Positions 1-9,261 of a stretch of DNA of 64,000 nt are shown piece after piece. Below the pieces are notes generated by a model. That model was not told the DNA's origin. It saw only the letters and a program-made list of their open reading frames with translations, and ran no database searches. Numbering within the stretch: position 1 is the first letter of the stretch; each line of letters opens with the position of its first letter. The position numbers and the translations under genes are program-made. The stretch is from Burkholderiales bacterium (lineage in GTDB: Bacteria > Pseudomonadota > Gammaproteobacteria > Burkholderiales > Burkholderiaceae_C), in assembly GCA_016703325.1 (NCBI GenBank), contig JADJCH010000003.1:124001-188000 (forward strand), given 5' to 3'.

Positions 1-428
1 ACCTGGCTGGGCCGGAACAGCTCGAACTGGAGGCCGCGCCCCAGGCCGGCCTGGTTGATGTCGGACAGCAGGGCGTCCATCTCGGCCTTGCCCGGCAGCT
101 GGCGCTCCAATTGGGTGACGTACTCCTGCACCTGCAGCTTCTGCTTGCGCAGCTCGTCGAGGTTGATGGCCTGCGCCAGCTTGCCGCGGTACTGCTCCTT
201 GAGTTCGACCTCGCGAGCCTCCTCGGCTGCGAGTTCATCGGTGACCGGCAGGACCACCAGGAACCAGCCGATCACCACCACCACCACCGCGGCGAACAGC
301 CCGGCCACCAGCTTGGGCAGCAGCGGCCACTGCCCGGGTTCGTTCATGTTCAGGTCGCGGAACTGCGAACTGATTTGTTCGGCCCACGCTTCGAAGTCGA
401 AGCTGGCCTGGGCGGAAGAGGTTGCCAT
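1..428 (-). CDS. pilO: Type IV pilus inner-membrane assembly protein PilO (3' end cut by window)
   Basis: The first 142 residues of a PilO-like protein are visible on the minus strand; the C-terminal half lies outside the window. PilO pairs with PilN in the inner membrane and forms the alignment subcomplex linking PilM to PilP and the PilQ secretin. A cytoplasmic stretch of about 35 residues is followed by a membrane helix rich in Val, Leu and Phe near residues 37-56, then a charged coiled-coil region. The ATG at 428 lies 11 bases after the pilN stop, which fits an operon. Gene order pilM-pilN-pilO supports the call; pilP and pilQ should follow beyond base 1. Confidence 0.92.
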   Translation of the reverse strand, partial: MATSSAQASFDFEAWAEQISSQFRDLNMNEPGQWPLLPKLVAGLFAAVVVVVIGWFLVVLPVTDELAAEEAREVELKEQYRGKLAQAINLDELRKQKLQVQEYVTQLERQLPGKAEMDALLSDINQAGLGRGLQFELFRPSQ

Positions 429-438
429 CTGTGCTCCT

Positions 439-1086
439 TCAGGTGCCGGAGGCTGCCACCGCAGCACCCGAAGCCGATGTGGCCGGCGCGGAAGCGGCAC
501 CTGCGGCCGCCCTCGCCTCCACATCCTGCGGGCGTCGCAGCGTCAGCCGCACCGAAAAGTCGAACAGCCGCTTGGTCTCTCGGCCCGCCTGCGGAGCCTG
601 GGCGACCTTGATCTCCACCAACTCCGGCCGCTCCAGCCAGACCGAGTTGTAGGCGGTGTTGCGCAGGAACTCCGACACCCGCTCGTTGGTCTGTGCCTGC
701 CCGCCCACGGCCACGCCCTGGCCATCCTGGCGGATGGAGGTGAGGTAGACCCCTTCGGGCGTCTGGGCCGCCAGCTCGTTGAGCAGGTGCACCGGCATGT
801 TGCGATCGATCTGGAAGTCCTCCACCACCTTCTGGCGGGCCTTGAGGGCCTCGATCTCGTTGCGCAGCGAGGCGATGTCCTTGATCTGGGCTTCGAGCCG
901 CCGGATCTCGCTGCCCAGGAACTCGTTGCGCGACTGCTGGGAACGCACCTGTTCGGTGAGCACCAGGTACCACACACCCACCACGAAGGCGCCCCCCAGC
1001 GCCGCCAGCCCCAGGCCGATGAAGAAGGCCTGCTTGCGGCGGCGCCGGCGTTCTTCGCGGTGCGGCAGGAGGTTGATGAGAATCAT
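439..1086 (-). CDS. pilN: Type IV pilus assembly protein PilN
   Basis: A 215-residue PilN homologue. The N-terminus begins MILINLLPHREERR, the conserved PilN motif that docks into PilM. A single membrane helix follows near residues 22-42, then a periplasmic coiled coil and a compact ferredoxin-like domain with a conserved YLTSI-type strand. An Ala/Ser-rich tail ends the protein. Its ATG overlaps the pilM stop by four bases (ATGA), indicating translational coupling, and pilO starts 11 bases downstream. Length and motif fit the family; no oddities seen. Confidence 0.96.
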   Translation of the reverse strand: MILINLLPHREERRRRRKQAFFIGLGLAALGGAFVVGVWYLVLTEQVRSQQSRNEFLGSEIRRLEAQIKDIASLRNEIEALKARQKVVEDFQIDRNMPVHLLNELAAQTPEGVYLTSIRQDGQGVAVGGQAQTNERVSEFLRNTAYNSVWLERPELVEIKVAQAPQAGRETKRLFDFSVRLTLRRPQDVEARAAAGAASAPATSASGAAVAASGT

Positions 1087-2162
1087 TGCAGAAACCTCCG
1101 CATCGCCAGACCGCAGGCGGTGAGGTAGGAAGAAGCCTCCCGGCGCAGCTTGCTCTCACGCACCGCCGCGCCGATCTTCATGCCCTCGAAGGGGTTGACC
1201 ACCATCGAAGCGAAACCACTGAGTTCGGTCACACGGTCCTTCAATCCCGGCAGCGTGGCGGTGCCGCCAGACAGCATCACATAGTGCACCCGATGGTGGG
1301 GTGTGCTGGTGAAGAAATACTGCAGGGCCCGCCCGATTTCCTGCGACAGGCTGTCCACAAAGGGCACCAGCAGGCCGGTTTCATAGTCCTCCGGCAGATC
1401 ACCGGCCAGCTTCTTGTGCTCGGCCTCTTCGTAGGAAAAACCGTACTGGCGCGAGATCAGCTGGGTCAGCTGCGACCCCCCAAAGGCCTGATCCCGGTCG
1501 TACAGGATCTCATCGTCGCGCAGCACCTTCAGGCTGGTGGTGTCCGCCCCGATCTCGAACAGCGCCACCAGCGCATCGCGGCCTTCATTGGGCAGCGACC
1601 CGATCACCCGGCTGACCGCCAGGCGGGAGGCGTTGGATTCGATGTCCAGGATGACCGGCTTCAAGCCTGCCGCCTCGGCCAGGCCCTGCCGGTCCTGCAC
1701 CCGGTCCTTGCGGGAGGCGGCAATCATCACCTCCACATCCCCCATCGCATCGGAGCCGGGGCCGACGATGCAGAAGTCCAGACTCACTTCGTCCAGCGAG
1801 AAGGGGATGTACTGGTTGGCCTCGGCCTCCACCTGCAACTCCAGATCCTCCTCCCGCAGGCCTCCGGGCAGAACGATCTTCTTGGTGATCACCGCGGACT
1901 GCGGCATCGCCATGGCCACCTGGCGGGTGCGGGTGCCGCTCTTGGCCACCACACGGCGCACCGCCTCGGCCACCTCGTCGAACTTGTCGATCTGCCCGTC
2001 GCTGATCCAGCCCTTCTCGAAGGGCTCGCTGGCGAAGCGCTCGACGATGTACTCGCCCGATGTCGTCTGCCCCAACTCGACCAGTTTGGCACTCGAAGAG
2101 CTGATGTCCAGTCCGATCAGCGGCGCATGCTTGCGTCCCGTCAGGATGTCAAGAAAGCCCAC
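1083..2162 (-). CDS. pilM: Type IV pilus assembly ATPase-like protein PilM
   Basis: PilM is an actin-like (FtsA fold) cytoplasmic protein that binds nucleotide and the PilN N-terminus. The phosphate-1 motif LIGLDISSSSAKLVELG lies near the start and a second nucleotide-binding loop, LSGGTATLPGL, lies late in the protein. I prefer the GTG at 2162, giving MGFLDILTG, because a GGGGA sits 5 bases upstream; the TTG at 2174 would add four residues. The product is about 359 aa. It heads the pilMNO operon and is divergent from mrcA, the usual arrangement in beta- and gammaproteobacteria. Confidence 0.95.
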   Translation of the reverse strand: MGFLDILTGRKHAPLIGLDISSSSAKLVELGQTTSGEYIVERFASEPFEKGWISDGQIDKFDEVAEAVRRVVAKSGTRTRQVAMAMPQSAVITKKIVLPGGLREEDLELQVEAEANQYIPFSLDEVSLDFCIVGPGSDAMGDVEVMIAASRKDRVQDRQGLAEAAGLKPVILDIESNASRLAVSRVIGSLPNEGRDALVALFEIGADTTSLKVLRDDEILYDRDQAFGGSQLTQLISRQYGFSYEEAEHKKLAGDLPEDYETGLLVPFVDSLSQEIGRALQYFFTSTPHHRVHYVMLSGGTATLPGLKDRVTELSGFASMVVNPFEGMKIGAAVRESKLRREASSYLTACGLAMRRFLQ

Positions 2163-2201
2163 GCGATTCCCCAAAAGCCACGCACCGTCGCAGACGGACT
2201 G

Positions 2202-2230
2202 TTAATAAGTTACTTCAATGCTAGCAACAA
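2202..2230 (-). promoter_or_regulatory. Possible promoter of pilMNO
   Basis: On the minus strand TTGTTG (2225-2230) and TATTAA (2202-2207) are separated by 17 bases, about 40 bases before the proposed pilM start. The -10 matches four of six consensus positions and the -35 three of six. The surrounding DNA is clearly AT-richer than the genes. This is inferred from sequence only. Confidence 0.35.
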
Positions 2231-2387
2231 AGCCTTTGATCGACAAAGACTTTTCCATTTCCAGCCCGTTTTCCACGTTGCAAATGGCACACGTGGAAGC
2301 TGCGCCGGATGCAAAGGCCCGAATGATGGCCTGCCCACCCGGGAACAGCGCGTCACAAGCGTATCGGCTGGTGTGGGGGGGCATTCC

Positions 2388-2393
2388 TATAAT
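2388..2393 (+). promoter_or_regulatory. Consensus -10 element upstream of mrcA
   Basis: A perfect TATAAT lies 62 bases before the mrcA ATG at 2455 in otherwise GC-rich DNA. No convincing -35 hexamer is visible at 16-18 bases upstream, so it may depend on an activator or be fortuitous. A transcript starting near 2400 would have a leader of about 55 bases. Confidence 0.4.
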
Positions 2394-2454
2394 CCGCCGC
2401 ATTTTCCGCACCCAATTCCCGCGACCCGCGCCCCGCCACCGCCAGCCTCAATCC

Positions 2455-4857
2455 ATGAGTGAAACCCGCAGCCCTGCCGCGTCCGACAATCCCGGGCAGG
2501 CCAGGACCCCGTGGTGGCGCAGGGCACTGAACGGGGCCGGCCTGACACTGGCCCTGCTGGCTGCAGCGGCGCTGTCGATCCTGCTGCTGGGCGGCCTGGC
2601 CCTGGCGGCAGCGTATCCGAACCTGCCGGACATCCACAGCCTGACCGATTACCGGCCGAAACTGCCGATGCGGGTGTTGTCGGCCGAAGGCAGCCTGATC
2701 GCGGAGTTTGGCGAGGAGCGGCGCAACTTTGTGCCGATCTCCCAGATCCCCAAGGTGCTGCAGGACGCGGTGCTGGCCATCGAGGATGTGCGCTTCTACG
2801 AACACGGCGGTGTGGATTTCCGCGGCGCAGCCCGTGCAGCGCTGGAAAACCTGCGCGAGGCGCGCAGCCAGGGCGCATCCACCATCACGATGCAGGTGGC
2901 CCGCAATTTCTACCTGAGCACCGAAAAGACCTTCACCCGCAAGATCTACGAGATCCTGCTGTCGCTCAAGATCGAAAGCCTGCTGACCAAGCCGCAGATC
3001 CTGGAGCTGTACATGAACCAGATCTACCTGGGTCAGCGCGCCTACGGTTTTGCGGCGGCCAGCGAGGTCTATTTCGGCAAACCGCTGCAGGAAATCTCCC
3101 TGGCCGAGGCGGCCATGCTGGCCGGCCTGCCCAAGGCTCCGTCGGCCTACAACCCCATCGTGAACCCGGCCCGCGCCGTCACACGCCAGCGCCACATCAT
3201 CGATCGCATGCTGGCGGCCGGCCACATCAGCCAGAGCCAGCACGACCAGGCACTGGAAGCGCCGCTGCGTTACCGCAGCGCCCCGCCGCCCGCCCTGCGG
3301 GCCGACTTCGTGGCCGAAACGGTGCGGCTGCTGGTCCATGCCCAATACGGGGAAGAGGCCTACACCCGTGGCCTGGCGGTGCACACCTCCATCCGCAACC
3401 AGGAGCAGACCGCCGCCTACCGCGCCCTGCGCCGGGCGCTGCTGGACTTCGAGCGCCGCAAGCCCTACCGCGGCCCGGAGGCCTATGTGGACCTGCCCGC
3501 CGACGCCCGCCTGCTCGACGCCCGCATCGCCGAAGCACTGGAGGAACACCCCGACCAGGACGACCTGCTCGCCGCCGTGGTCACCGCGGCCTCACCCAGC
3601 GAACTGGTGCTGGTGCGACAGAACGGCGAAACCCTCCGGCTGGCGGGAACGCAGTTGCGCAACGTGCAGTCCGCCTTGACGGAATCGGCCGCGCCGAAGG
3701 TCAAGATCCGCCGTGGGGCGGTGCTGCGGCTGCTGCGCGACGGCAAGGGCAACTGGTCCATCACGCAGGTGCCGGAGGTGGAGGGGGCCTTCGTCGCGCT
3801 GGACCCCTTCAGCGGCGACATCCGCGCCCTGGTGGGCGGCTTCGACTACGTCAAGAACAAGTTCAATCACGTCACCCAGGCCTGGCGCCAGCCCGGCTCC
3901 AGCTTCAAACCCTTCATCTACTCCGCGGCGCTGGAAAAGGGCTTCAGCCCGGCCACGGTGGTCAACGACGGGCCGCTGTTCTTCGACGCCGGCAGCACCG
4001 GCAGCCAACCCTGGGAGCCCAAGAACTACGACGGCCAGTTCGAAGGCCCGATGTCGCTGCGCCGCGCGCTGGCCAAGTCGAAGAACATGGTGTCGATCCG
4101 CGTGCTGCAGGCCATCGATCCCCAGTACACCCAGCAGTGGCTGGAGCGCTTCGGCTTCGATCCCGCACGGCACCCGGCCTACCTGACCATGGCGCTGGGC
4201 GCCGGTTCGGTCACGCCGCTGCAGATGGCGGCGGCCTATGGCGTGTTCGCCAACGGCGGGCTGCAGGTGGCGCCTCGGTTGATCACCCGCATCACCGACA
4301 ACCGCGGCCGCCTGGTGGCCGAAGCCCCGGCCGCTGCGGTGGACGAGAGCCGGCGGGTGATCGATGCGCGCAACGCCTTCGTGATGAACAGCCTGATGCA
4401 GGAGGTGACCCGCTCGGGCACCGCAGCGCGCGCGCAGGCCACCCTCAGACGCAACGACCTGTTCGGCAAGACCGGCACCACCAACGACTCCTTCGACGCC
4501 TGGTTTGCCGGCTTTCAGGGGCCCGACCCCGGCCTGGTGGCGGTGGTGTGGATCGGCTACGACCAGCCGCGCAAGCTGGGTGACCGGGAGACCGGCGGCG
4601 GCCTGGCCCTGCCGGTGTGGATCGAGTACATGCAGACCGCCCTGCGCGACAAGCCGGTGAGCCGCTACGCGGAGCCGGAGGGGCTGGTTTCGGTGGGTGG
4701 CGAATGGCTCTACGAAGAGTTCACCCACGGCGCCGGCATCGCAGCGCTGGGCGTCGAAGCTGCGGCATCGGATGCTGCCGCGGGCGCCGGTTCCGCACCC
4801 CTGCCCACCCCTTCGGCCGACGAACGCAAGAGCATCCTGGACCTGTTCCGCAACTGA
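2455..4857 (+). CDS. mrcA: Class A penicillin-binding protein 1A
   Basis: Bifunctional peptidoglycan glycosyltransferase/transpeptidase of 800 aa. A cytoplasmic tail of about 25 residues precedes one membrane helix. The GT51 domain contains the EDVRFYEHGG motif (catalytic Glu110), the GASTITMQ motif and the LYMNQIYLG motif. The transpeptidase domain has the SSFK active-site tetrad at 482-485, SKN at 542-544 and KTG at 672-674. The frame is open back to 2218, but the ATG at 2455 gives the normal short cytoplasmic tail and was chosen for that reason. Position divergent from pilM is typical. An OB-like insert lies between the two catalytic domains, as in PBP1A. Confidence 0.95.
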   Translation: MSETRSPAASDNPGQARTPWWRRALNGAGLTLALLAAAALSILLLGGLALAAAYPNLPDIHSLTDYRPKLPMRVLSAEGSLIAEFGEERRNFVPISQIPKVLQDAVLAIEDVRFYEHGGVDFRGAARAALENLREARSQGASTITMQVARNFYLSTEKTFTRKIYEILLSLKIESLLTKPQILELYMNQIYLGQRAYGFAAASEVYFGKPLQEISLAEAAMLAGLPKAPSAYNPIVNPARAVTRQRHIIDRMLAAGHISQSQHDQALEAPLRYRSAPPPALRADFVAETVRLLVHAQYGEEAYTRGLAVHTSIRNQEQTAAYRALRRALLDFERRKPYRGPEAYVDLPADARLLDARIAEALEEHPDQDDLLAAVVTAASPSELVLVRQNGETLRLAGTQLRNVQSALTESAAPKVKIRRGAVLRLLRDGKGNWSITQVPEVEGAFVALDPFSGDIRALVGGFDYVKNKFNHVTQAWRQPGSSFKPFIYSAALEKGFSPATVVNDGPLFFDAGSTGSQPWEPKNYDGQFEGPMSLRRALAKSKNMVSIRVLQAIDPQYTQQWLERFGFDPARHPAYLTMALGAGSVTPLQMAAAYGVFANGGLQVAPRLITRITDNRGRLVAEAPAAAVDESRRVIDARNAFVMNSLMQEVTRSGTAARAQATLRRNDLFGKTGTTNDSFDAWFAGFQGPDPGLVAVVWIGYDQPRKLGDRETGGGLALPVWIEYMQTALRDKPVSRYAEPEGLVSVGGEWLYEEFTHGAGIAALGVEAAASDAAAGAGSAPLPTPSADERKSILDLFRN

Positions 4858-4985
4858 GGGCCGGGCAGCAGGCCCGCCCTGGCCGAGCCGCCCCGGCCAA
4901 CGAACTCACAAGGAAACGCCGGGCCGCCCAAATTTCCTTGACCCCCACGGGGGGCGGGCTGGGCGTAGCCCGGCCCTGGGGGCGC

Positions 4986-5318
4986 TCAGTTGGCGGAAAG
5001 CACCAACGCCTTGCCGGCCTGCACAGACAGCTCCCGCGACAGCGCCGCGAAGAACTCGTCGCCCCCGCGGGTGTCGCGCCAGGCGCCGTCCACCCAGCGG
5101 AAGTGGTATCCACCGGAGCGTGCCGCCAGCCACAGCTCGTGCAGCGGCGGCTGGGTGTTGACCACCACCTTGGATCCGTTCGGGAAACTCAGCTCCAGCA
5201 ATCCGCCGGTACGATGGCTGTCGATGTCGATCACATCGTCCTGCAACCAGGCATCCGCCGTGGCCTCGATGCGGGCCAGAACCTGGGCGCTGATCCGCGC
5301 AAACTCGCTGTCGTCCAT
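4986..5318 (-). CDS. cyaY: Iron donor protein CyaY (bacterial frataxin)
   Basis: A frataxin homologue of about 110 aa that binds iron and modulates Fe-S cluster assembly on IscU. The MDDSEFARISAQVLARIE start is the typical CyaY acidic first helix, and the central beta sheet carries the conserved LSFPNGSKVVVNTQPPLHELW stretch, split here only by normal variation. An in-frame GTG/ATG region up to 5357 would add 13 residues; I chose 5318 because family members begin at this point. It is convergent with mrcA and divergent from lptM, the common Burkholderiales arrangement. Confidence 0.95.
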   Translation of the reverse strand: MDDSEFARISAQVLARIEATADAWLQDDVIDIDSHRTGGLLELSFPNGSKVVVNTQPPLHELWLAARSGGYHFRWVDGAWRDTRGGDEFFAALSRELSVQAGKALVLSAN

Positions 5319-5388
5319 TTTGATGAGGCCCTCGCGGCCCACACCGGTGAACCGCATGTTGAATCAAGTTGAGAAAGATTCTGCACGA

Positions 5389-5643
5389 ATGACCCCGCTG
5401 GCCCCGTCTGCGGCCACAAGCCATTCCGCGGCAGTCTGGTTTGGGCCTTCGGCAGGGCCTCAACGGCCGGCCCGGGCCGCGCTCGCTGCGCTGCTGCTGG
5501 CCTGCATGGGGCCGGGCCTTTCAGCCTGCGGCCAGAAGGGCGCCCTCAAGCTGCCACAGCAGGCCGCGCCCGCAGCCGCCTCTGCCAGCGCAGCGGTACC
5601 GGCCACCAGCGCAGCGGTACCTGGCGCCAGCGCCCGACCCTGA
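5389..5643 (+). CDS. lptM: LPS-assembly lipoprotein LptM (YifL-like)
   Basis: A small lipoprotein of 84 aa. A hydrophobic segment ends in the lipobox LSAC, followed by GQKGALKLP, which closely matches the CGQKGPLYLP signature of YifL/LptM. LptM is a lipoprotein that assists LptD maturation in the outer membrane. The tail is Ala/Ser/Pro-rich and contains a duplicated ASAAVPATSAAVPG-like segment. The start is uncertain: ATG at 5389 gives a long 46-residue leader before the lipoprotein cysteine. The neighbour cyaY is expected, but lysA, which commonly follows lptM, is absent here. Confidence 0.8.
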   Translation: MTPLAPSAATSHSAAVWFGPSAGPQRPARAALAALLLACMGPGLSACGQKGALKLPQQAAPAAASASAAVPATSAAVPGASARP

Positions 5644-5701
5644 TCAGCACGTCCACCGGCATCGCCAGGACGAAGGGACAGAGGCGGCAAGGACGCCAGG
5701 G

Positions 5702-6538
5702 TCAGAGCAGCCGGCGGCGACTGGCGTCCCAGAGTTCGATCGGGCCGTAGAAGGCCTCGGCCTCGGTGCCGGTGTTGTCGCTGTCGGTCATGACCGCGAT
5801 GCCGATCAGTTCACCCGGGTCCTCGCCATAGGCGGCGCGGAAGTCCGCCACCACGTCCCGTTCGTAGCGCAACCACTGTCCCAGGCGCCGGGCGCCGGAC
5901 TCGACCACCACCGAGCGCACCCGGTCCGAGCGGGGCGCATGGATCACGCTGCCCAGCGGGGCGGCATGTGGCGCCCACACGTACATCAGCGTGGCAAAGG
6001 GCGGAGGCTCGCCGGTCAGGGTTTCGGCCAGCTCGAACATCATGCGGGTGCCGGCGTTGAGGCGCTGCGAATCTCCATCAAAGGCCAGCACGATGCGCAC
6101 CGGCGTGTCATCGCCTTCGCGCCGGCTCAGGTCAGCCCCGGCGATCATCTTCGGCACCATCCAGCTGAAGTGCATGCGCCCGAGTTGGCTGGCCGGCAGG
6201 CGCAGCGGGTGACGCCACATGCTGGCCGAAGCGGCCGAACGGGCGTGCAGCACCGGCCGGCCATCCAGGTGGGTGTGGTGGTAATGGGTGCGGCGTTTGC
6301 CGGGCAACACGAAGTCCTGGCCGCGGGCCCACCAATGCAGCTGCTGTGGCGATGCGTGCTGCGAAGCTTGCACCGATTCCTGCGGCGGAGATGGCCGCGA
6401 TACCTGCAGCACCGTGGGCCGGATCGGCGCTTCGGCACACCCGGCCAACAGCACCCCGACCATCAGAACGGTGGTTTTGCATCGCAGCCACAACCTGTTG
6501 GATACCTCAGACTGCATCCGCATCGTCCACCGCTTCAT
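5702..6538 (-). CDS. DUF3047 family lipoprotein
   Basis: A 278-residue protein with an N-terminal signal sequence ending in the lipobox LLAGC, so probably an outer- or inner-membrane lipoprotein. The C-terminal two thirds match the DUF3047 pattern: LPASQLGRMHFSWMVP, a central AFDGD segment, a MFELAETLTGE-PPPFATLMYVW block, and a final VMTDSDNTGTEAEAFYGPIEL motif. The biochemical function of DUF3047 is unknown. ATG at 6538 was chosen because it gives a signal peptide of normal length; an in-frame start at 6595 adds 19 residues. It is convergent with lptM. Confidence 0.85.
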   Translation of the reverse strand: MKRWTMRMQSEVSNRLWLRCKTTVLMVGVLLAGCAEAPIRPTVLQVSRPSPPQESVQASQHASPQQLHWWARGQDFVLPGKRRTHYHHTHLDGRPVLHARSAASASMWRHPLRLPASQLGRMHFSWMVPKMIAGADLSRREGDDTPVRIVLAFDGDSQRLNAGTRMMFELAETLTGEPPPFATLMYVWAPHAAPLGSVIHAPRSDRVRSVVVESGARRLGQWLRYERDVVADFRAAYGEDPGELIGIAVMTDSDNTGTEAEAFYGPIELWDASRRRLL

Positions 6539-6600
6539 GAATTTCAAAACCTGTGGAAGTGGATGGCCCCAAACCGGCACCATTTCAACTTCCAAATACG

Positions 6601-6625
6601 AAAAAACCGCCCGAAGGCGGTTTTT
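6601..6625. terminator. Rho-independent terminator after the porin gene
   Basis: A perfect stem CCGCC / GGCGG with a CGAA tetraloop is bounded by an A6 run and a T5 run, so it can work in both directions. It lies 30 bases after the porin stop codon and upstream of the DUF3047 gene on the same strand. Confidence 0.88.
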
Positions 6626-6654
6626 GCTGATTCAACTGCAAAAGCAGTCGGGAA

Positions 6655-7614
6655 TCAGAAGTTGTGCTGAACGCCCAGGCCCAGCTTCTTGACGTCGTCG
6701 CCAACGTCCTTCTTGTTCTGCAGGAAGTCTGCGTACAGGGTGGTGCGCTTGGACAGAGCGTAGTTGGCGAACAGTTCGATACCCATGTCCTTGGTTTCGC
6801 TGTTCTTGGCGAGTTGCAGGCCGGCGGTGGCAGCGCCGAACTTGGCAGCCACGCCACCCGACAGGCCCTTGTCATTGCCATTCGGCGACTTGACATAACG
6901 CAGGGTCACGTCAGCCATACCGAGGTTGTACTTGGCACCCACGCCGTAGGCGGTCTCGGAAGTTGCGCTGCGGGCGGTTTCAGCCACCACAGCCACGCTC
7001 AGGGGGCCGGCAGCGTAGTTGATGCGAGCCTGGGTAGAGGCCTTGTCATACGAAGGAGTCAGCACGTCTTCCATCGTGCCCTTCAGGGTGTAACCCACCA
7101 TGACGTCCAGGCCGCTCATGTTCGGGCTGGTGTAGCTCACGAAGGCCGGGCGACGGGAAGAACCGTACCACATCACCGGCTCGATGCCGACTGCGGCAGA
7201 AGCGTCAGAGGTGGAGATGACGCTCAGGTTCAGGCCACCAAAACCGTAGGTCGCGACAGAAGCGTCCAGACCGGCCTTAACGGTACCAAAGCCACCCTTC
7301 AAGCCGACATAGGCTTCACGACCGAAGGAGATGCCGCCGCCGGTGTTGCCGGACTTGCCGTCACCCATGCCGATACCACCGGTCTGCAGGTCGAAAATCG
7401 CCGACATGCCGTTGCCGAGGTCTTCAGTGCCCTTGATGCCGATGCGGGTCGGGGTGTGGAACGAGGAGCCGCTCACACCGTAGGCAGTCAGGTCCAGGTT
7501 GGTCTGCTTGGACACGCCGACGTCCAACACGCCGTACAGGGTCACAGACGATTGGGCCGAAGCGGCACCAGCGAAAGCGCCCAGGGCGGCCAGAGCGATC
7601 AAAGACTTCTTCAT
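6655..7614 (-). CDS. Gram-negative porin (OmpC/Porin_4 family)
   Basis: A 319-residue outer-membrane trimeric porin of the betaproteobacterial type. The signal peptide MKKSLIALAALGAFAGAASA is followed by the mature start QSSVTLYGVLDVGV, the standard first strand. Alternating hydrophobic strands continue to the C-terminal LGLGVQHNF, with the terminal Phe that guides BamA-dependent insertion. ATG at 7614 has a GGAG ribosome binding site 7 bases upstream. It is monocistronic and ends in the strong terminator at 6601. An IS91-like element lies about 230 bases upstream of its start and may have altered its control. Confidence 0.95.
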   Translation of the reverse strand: MKKSLIALAALGAFAGAASAQSSVTLYGVLDVGVSKQTNLDLTAYGVSGSSFHTPTRIGIKGTEDLGNGMSAIFDLQTGGIGMGDGKSGNTGGGISFGREAYVGLKGGFGTVKAGLDASVATYGFGGLNLSVISTSDASAAVGIEPVMWYGSSRRPAFVSYTSPNMSGLDVMVGYTLKGTMEDVLTPSYDKASTQARINYAAGPLSVAVVAETARSATSETAYGVGAKYNLGMADVTLRYVKSPNGNDKGLSGGVAAKFGAATAGLQLAKNSETKDMGIELFANYALSKRTTLYADFLQNKKDVGDDVKKLGLGVQHNF

Positions 7615-8073
7615 CAGACAATCTCCTAGGTAGAACAAGGGGATCTGCAAGAAACAACACCCGTTTCCCAATTGAACTGCGGTGCCGTGCCGATCGACCT
7701 CCTTTTCGGAAGCTGCCGGCATTCCACCAGACCGCAGGAACACTTGCCAAGCAGGGAAACCACAATCGCGCCGTTTCGTTGCCGACCCGCAACAAACACA
7801 ACGATTAAGGATAGATCGCGCGAAGCCGCGATCTGATCCGTTTGTTGGACGAGCCCGGCCCAACGCGCTGGAACGTGCGCGAAGCACTGAAAATACATAC
7901 GGATGCCCCGGTGGCCGCAACGGTGCGGGTGGGACGGTGGCGGGCGAGGATGCCGCGTTGCGCAGGCGAACTGAAGGGTTGGCCGGGCCGACGAAGGCTG
8001 CGCAGTCCTGGTTTGGACGAGCGCAGTCCGCAGACCGAAGCTCGGGCTGTTGCTGGCGAGCGGAAAGGCCGGT
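7615..8073. other. Gene-free region between porin and transposase
   Basis: This 459-base stretch has no supportable gene. It should hold the porin promoter, though no clear -35/-10 pair is visible. A perfect inverted repeat (GATCGCG at 7814-7820 and CGCGATC at 7827-7833, six-base loop) lies about 200 bases before the porin start. The right part (from about 7843) is probably the terminal region of the IS91-like element and contains two direct copies of GCGCAGTCC near 8000 and 8021. Confidence 0.6.
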
Positions 8074-9261
8074 TCAGTGCGTTGTGAAGCCTTCCATCGG
8101 GTGGGCCTTGTCGGGCTTGTCGTGAGGTGCGGCAGAGTTGGCTGAGCTGCTCTGGCTCTTGGCCACCTCAGGCGGCATGCGCCGGCGCAGCACGGACAGT
8201 GCCCCACCGCAGCCGCAGCGCCACACCGGCCGAGGCACAGGGGCGGCCTGCGCCGGTGGCCGCACGGGTCGCAAATGCAGCAACTGCAGCAGCCGCAGGG
8301 CACGCCTGCTGTTGGGATGCAGGAAGCCAAAACTGCGCGCGCGGCGCAGCCCCTTGGGCAGCACATGCTGCAGCACCAGCCACAGGAAATCAGCCCCGGG
8401 CAGGGTGCGCAAGGCCGCCTTGCCGGACCTGGCATCGCGGTAGCGGAAAGTGACCTTGCCACCGCAGCAGCTGAGGATGTCGGCCTCCTGCACCACACCC
8501 CGGTACAGATAGCGGCCCAGGTACAGCAGCGCCTTCTGGCCATCGCCCACGCACCTGCAGTCGACCACCCAGGTGGCGGGCAACGAATCGGGCAACCTCA
8601 GCCCGGCAGCCTGCAAGGCAGCGAGCAGCTTGGCGCGAAACACCTTGGCCAGCGCCTTGTGGCTGAACAGGAAGCCGCCGCTGCCGGCCTGCGCGGCAGC
8701 GGCCTGGCCGCGCCGCCGGGGGCGCCGACACTTCGTGCGCCACAGCCCGCGCTGCGTGTCCAGCGCAGCAGCGGGCATCACCATGTGCACATGGGGGTGG
8801 AAATCCAGCCGCCGGCTGTGGGTGTGCAACACCCCCACCGCGCCGGGGGTGGCCGCCAACCTGGCGTCGTTGCGGCTGAAGCTGGCCAGCGTCTGCCAGG
8901 CGCACTGCATCAACATCGGATAGACCAGCCGCTGATGGCTCCAGGCCAGAGCGCGCAACTCGCCCGGCAGGGTGAAGGTGATCAGGAAATAGGTGGCCGG
9001 CACCAGCGACTGCAACTGCCGCTGCAGCCAGAGCTGGCTCTCATGCTGCTGGCAGTGCGGACAGGCGCGGTGGCCGCAGGAATGAGGCACACAGCGCTGC
9101 TCGCCGCAGGCGCTGCACTGCGCCAGCATCTGCGGCGCAAAACGCGTGCGGCAGCGCGCCATTGCCGAGAGCGCCTGCACCTGACTGGGCAGCAGGTGAT
9201 GGCCATGACGCAAAAGCAAGTCGGGCTCGAACTGCTCGATCAAACGGGCCAGCGTGATCAC
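8074..9261 (-). CDS. IS91 family transposase
   Basis: A 395-residue rolling-circle transposase. The N-terminus has a zinc-finger array ([22 protein letters not shown]), followed by [11 protein letters not shown], the HUH motif [10 protein letters not shown] near residue 155, and the [11 protein letters not shown] segment that supplies catalytic tyrosines. These are the hallmarks of the IS91/IS801 family. The GTG start at 9261 overlaps the stop of the upstream integrase by two bases, implying coupled translation. The last 60 residues are Pro/Arg-rich and less conserved. It appears intact. Confidence 0.93.
   Translation of the reverse strand: MITLARLIEQFEPDLLLRHGHHLLPSQVQALSAMARCRTRFAPQMLAQCSACGEQRCVPHSCGHRACPHCQQHESQLWLQRQLQSLVPATYFLITFTLPGELRALAWSHQRLVYPMLMQCAWQTLASFSRNDARLAATPGAVGVLHTHSRRLDFHPHVHMVMPAAALDTQRGLWRTKCRRPRRRGQAAAAQAGSGGFLFSHKALAKVFRAKLLAALQAAGLRLPDSLPATWVVDCRCVGDGQKALLYLGRYLYRGVVQEADILSCCGGKVTFRYRDARSGKAALRTLPGADFLWLVLQHVLPKGLRRARSFGFLHPNSRRALRLLQLLHLRPVRPPAQAAPVPRPVWRCGCGGALSVLRRRMPPEVAKSQSSSANSAAPHDKPDKAHPMEGFTTH

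Noticed and set aside
7843..7852. GTTGGAC as an integron attC-type core site
   Set aside because: Only the seven-base core matches; there is no imperfect palindrome of attC type around it and no integron integrase nearby.
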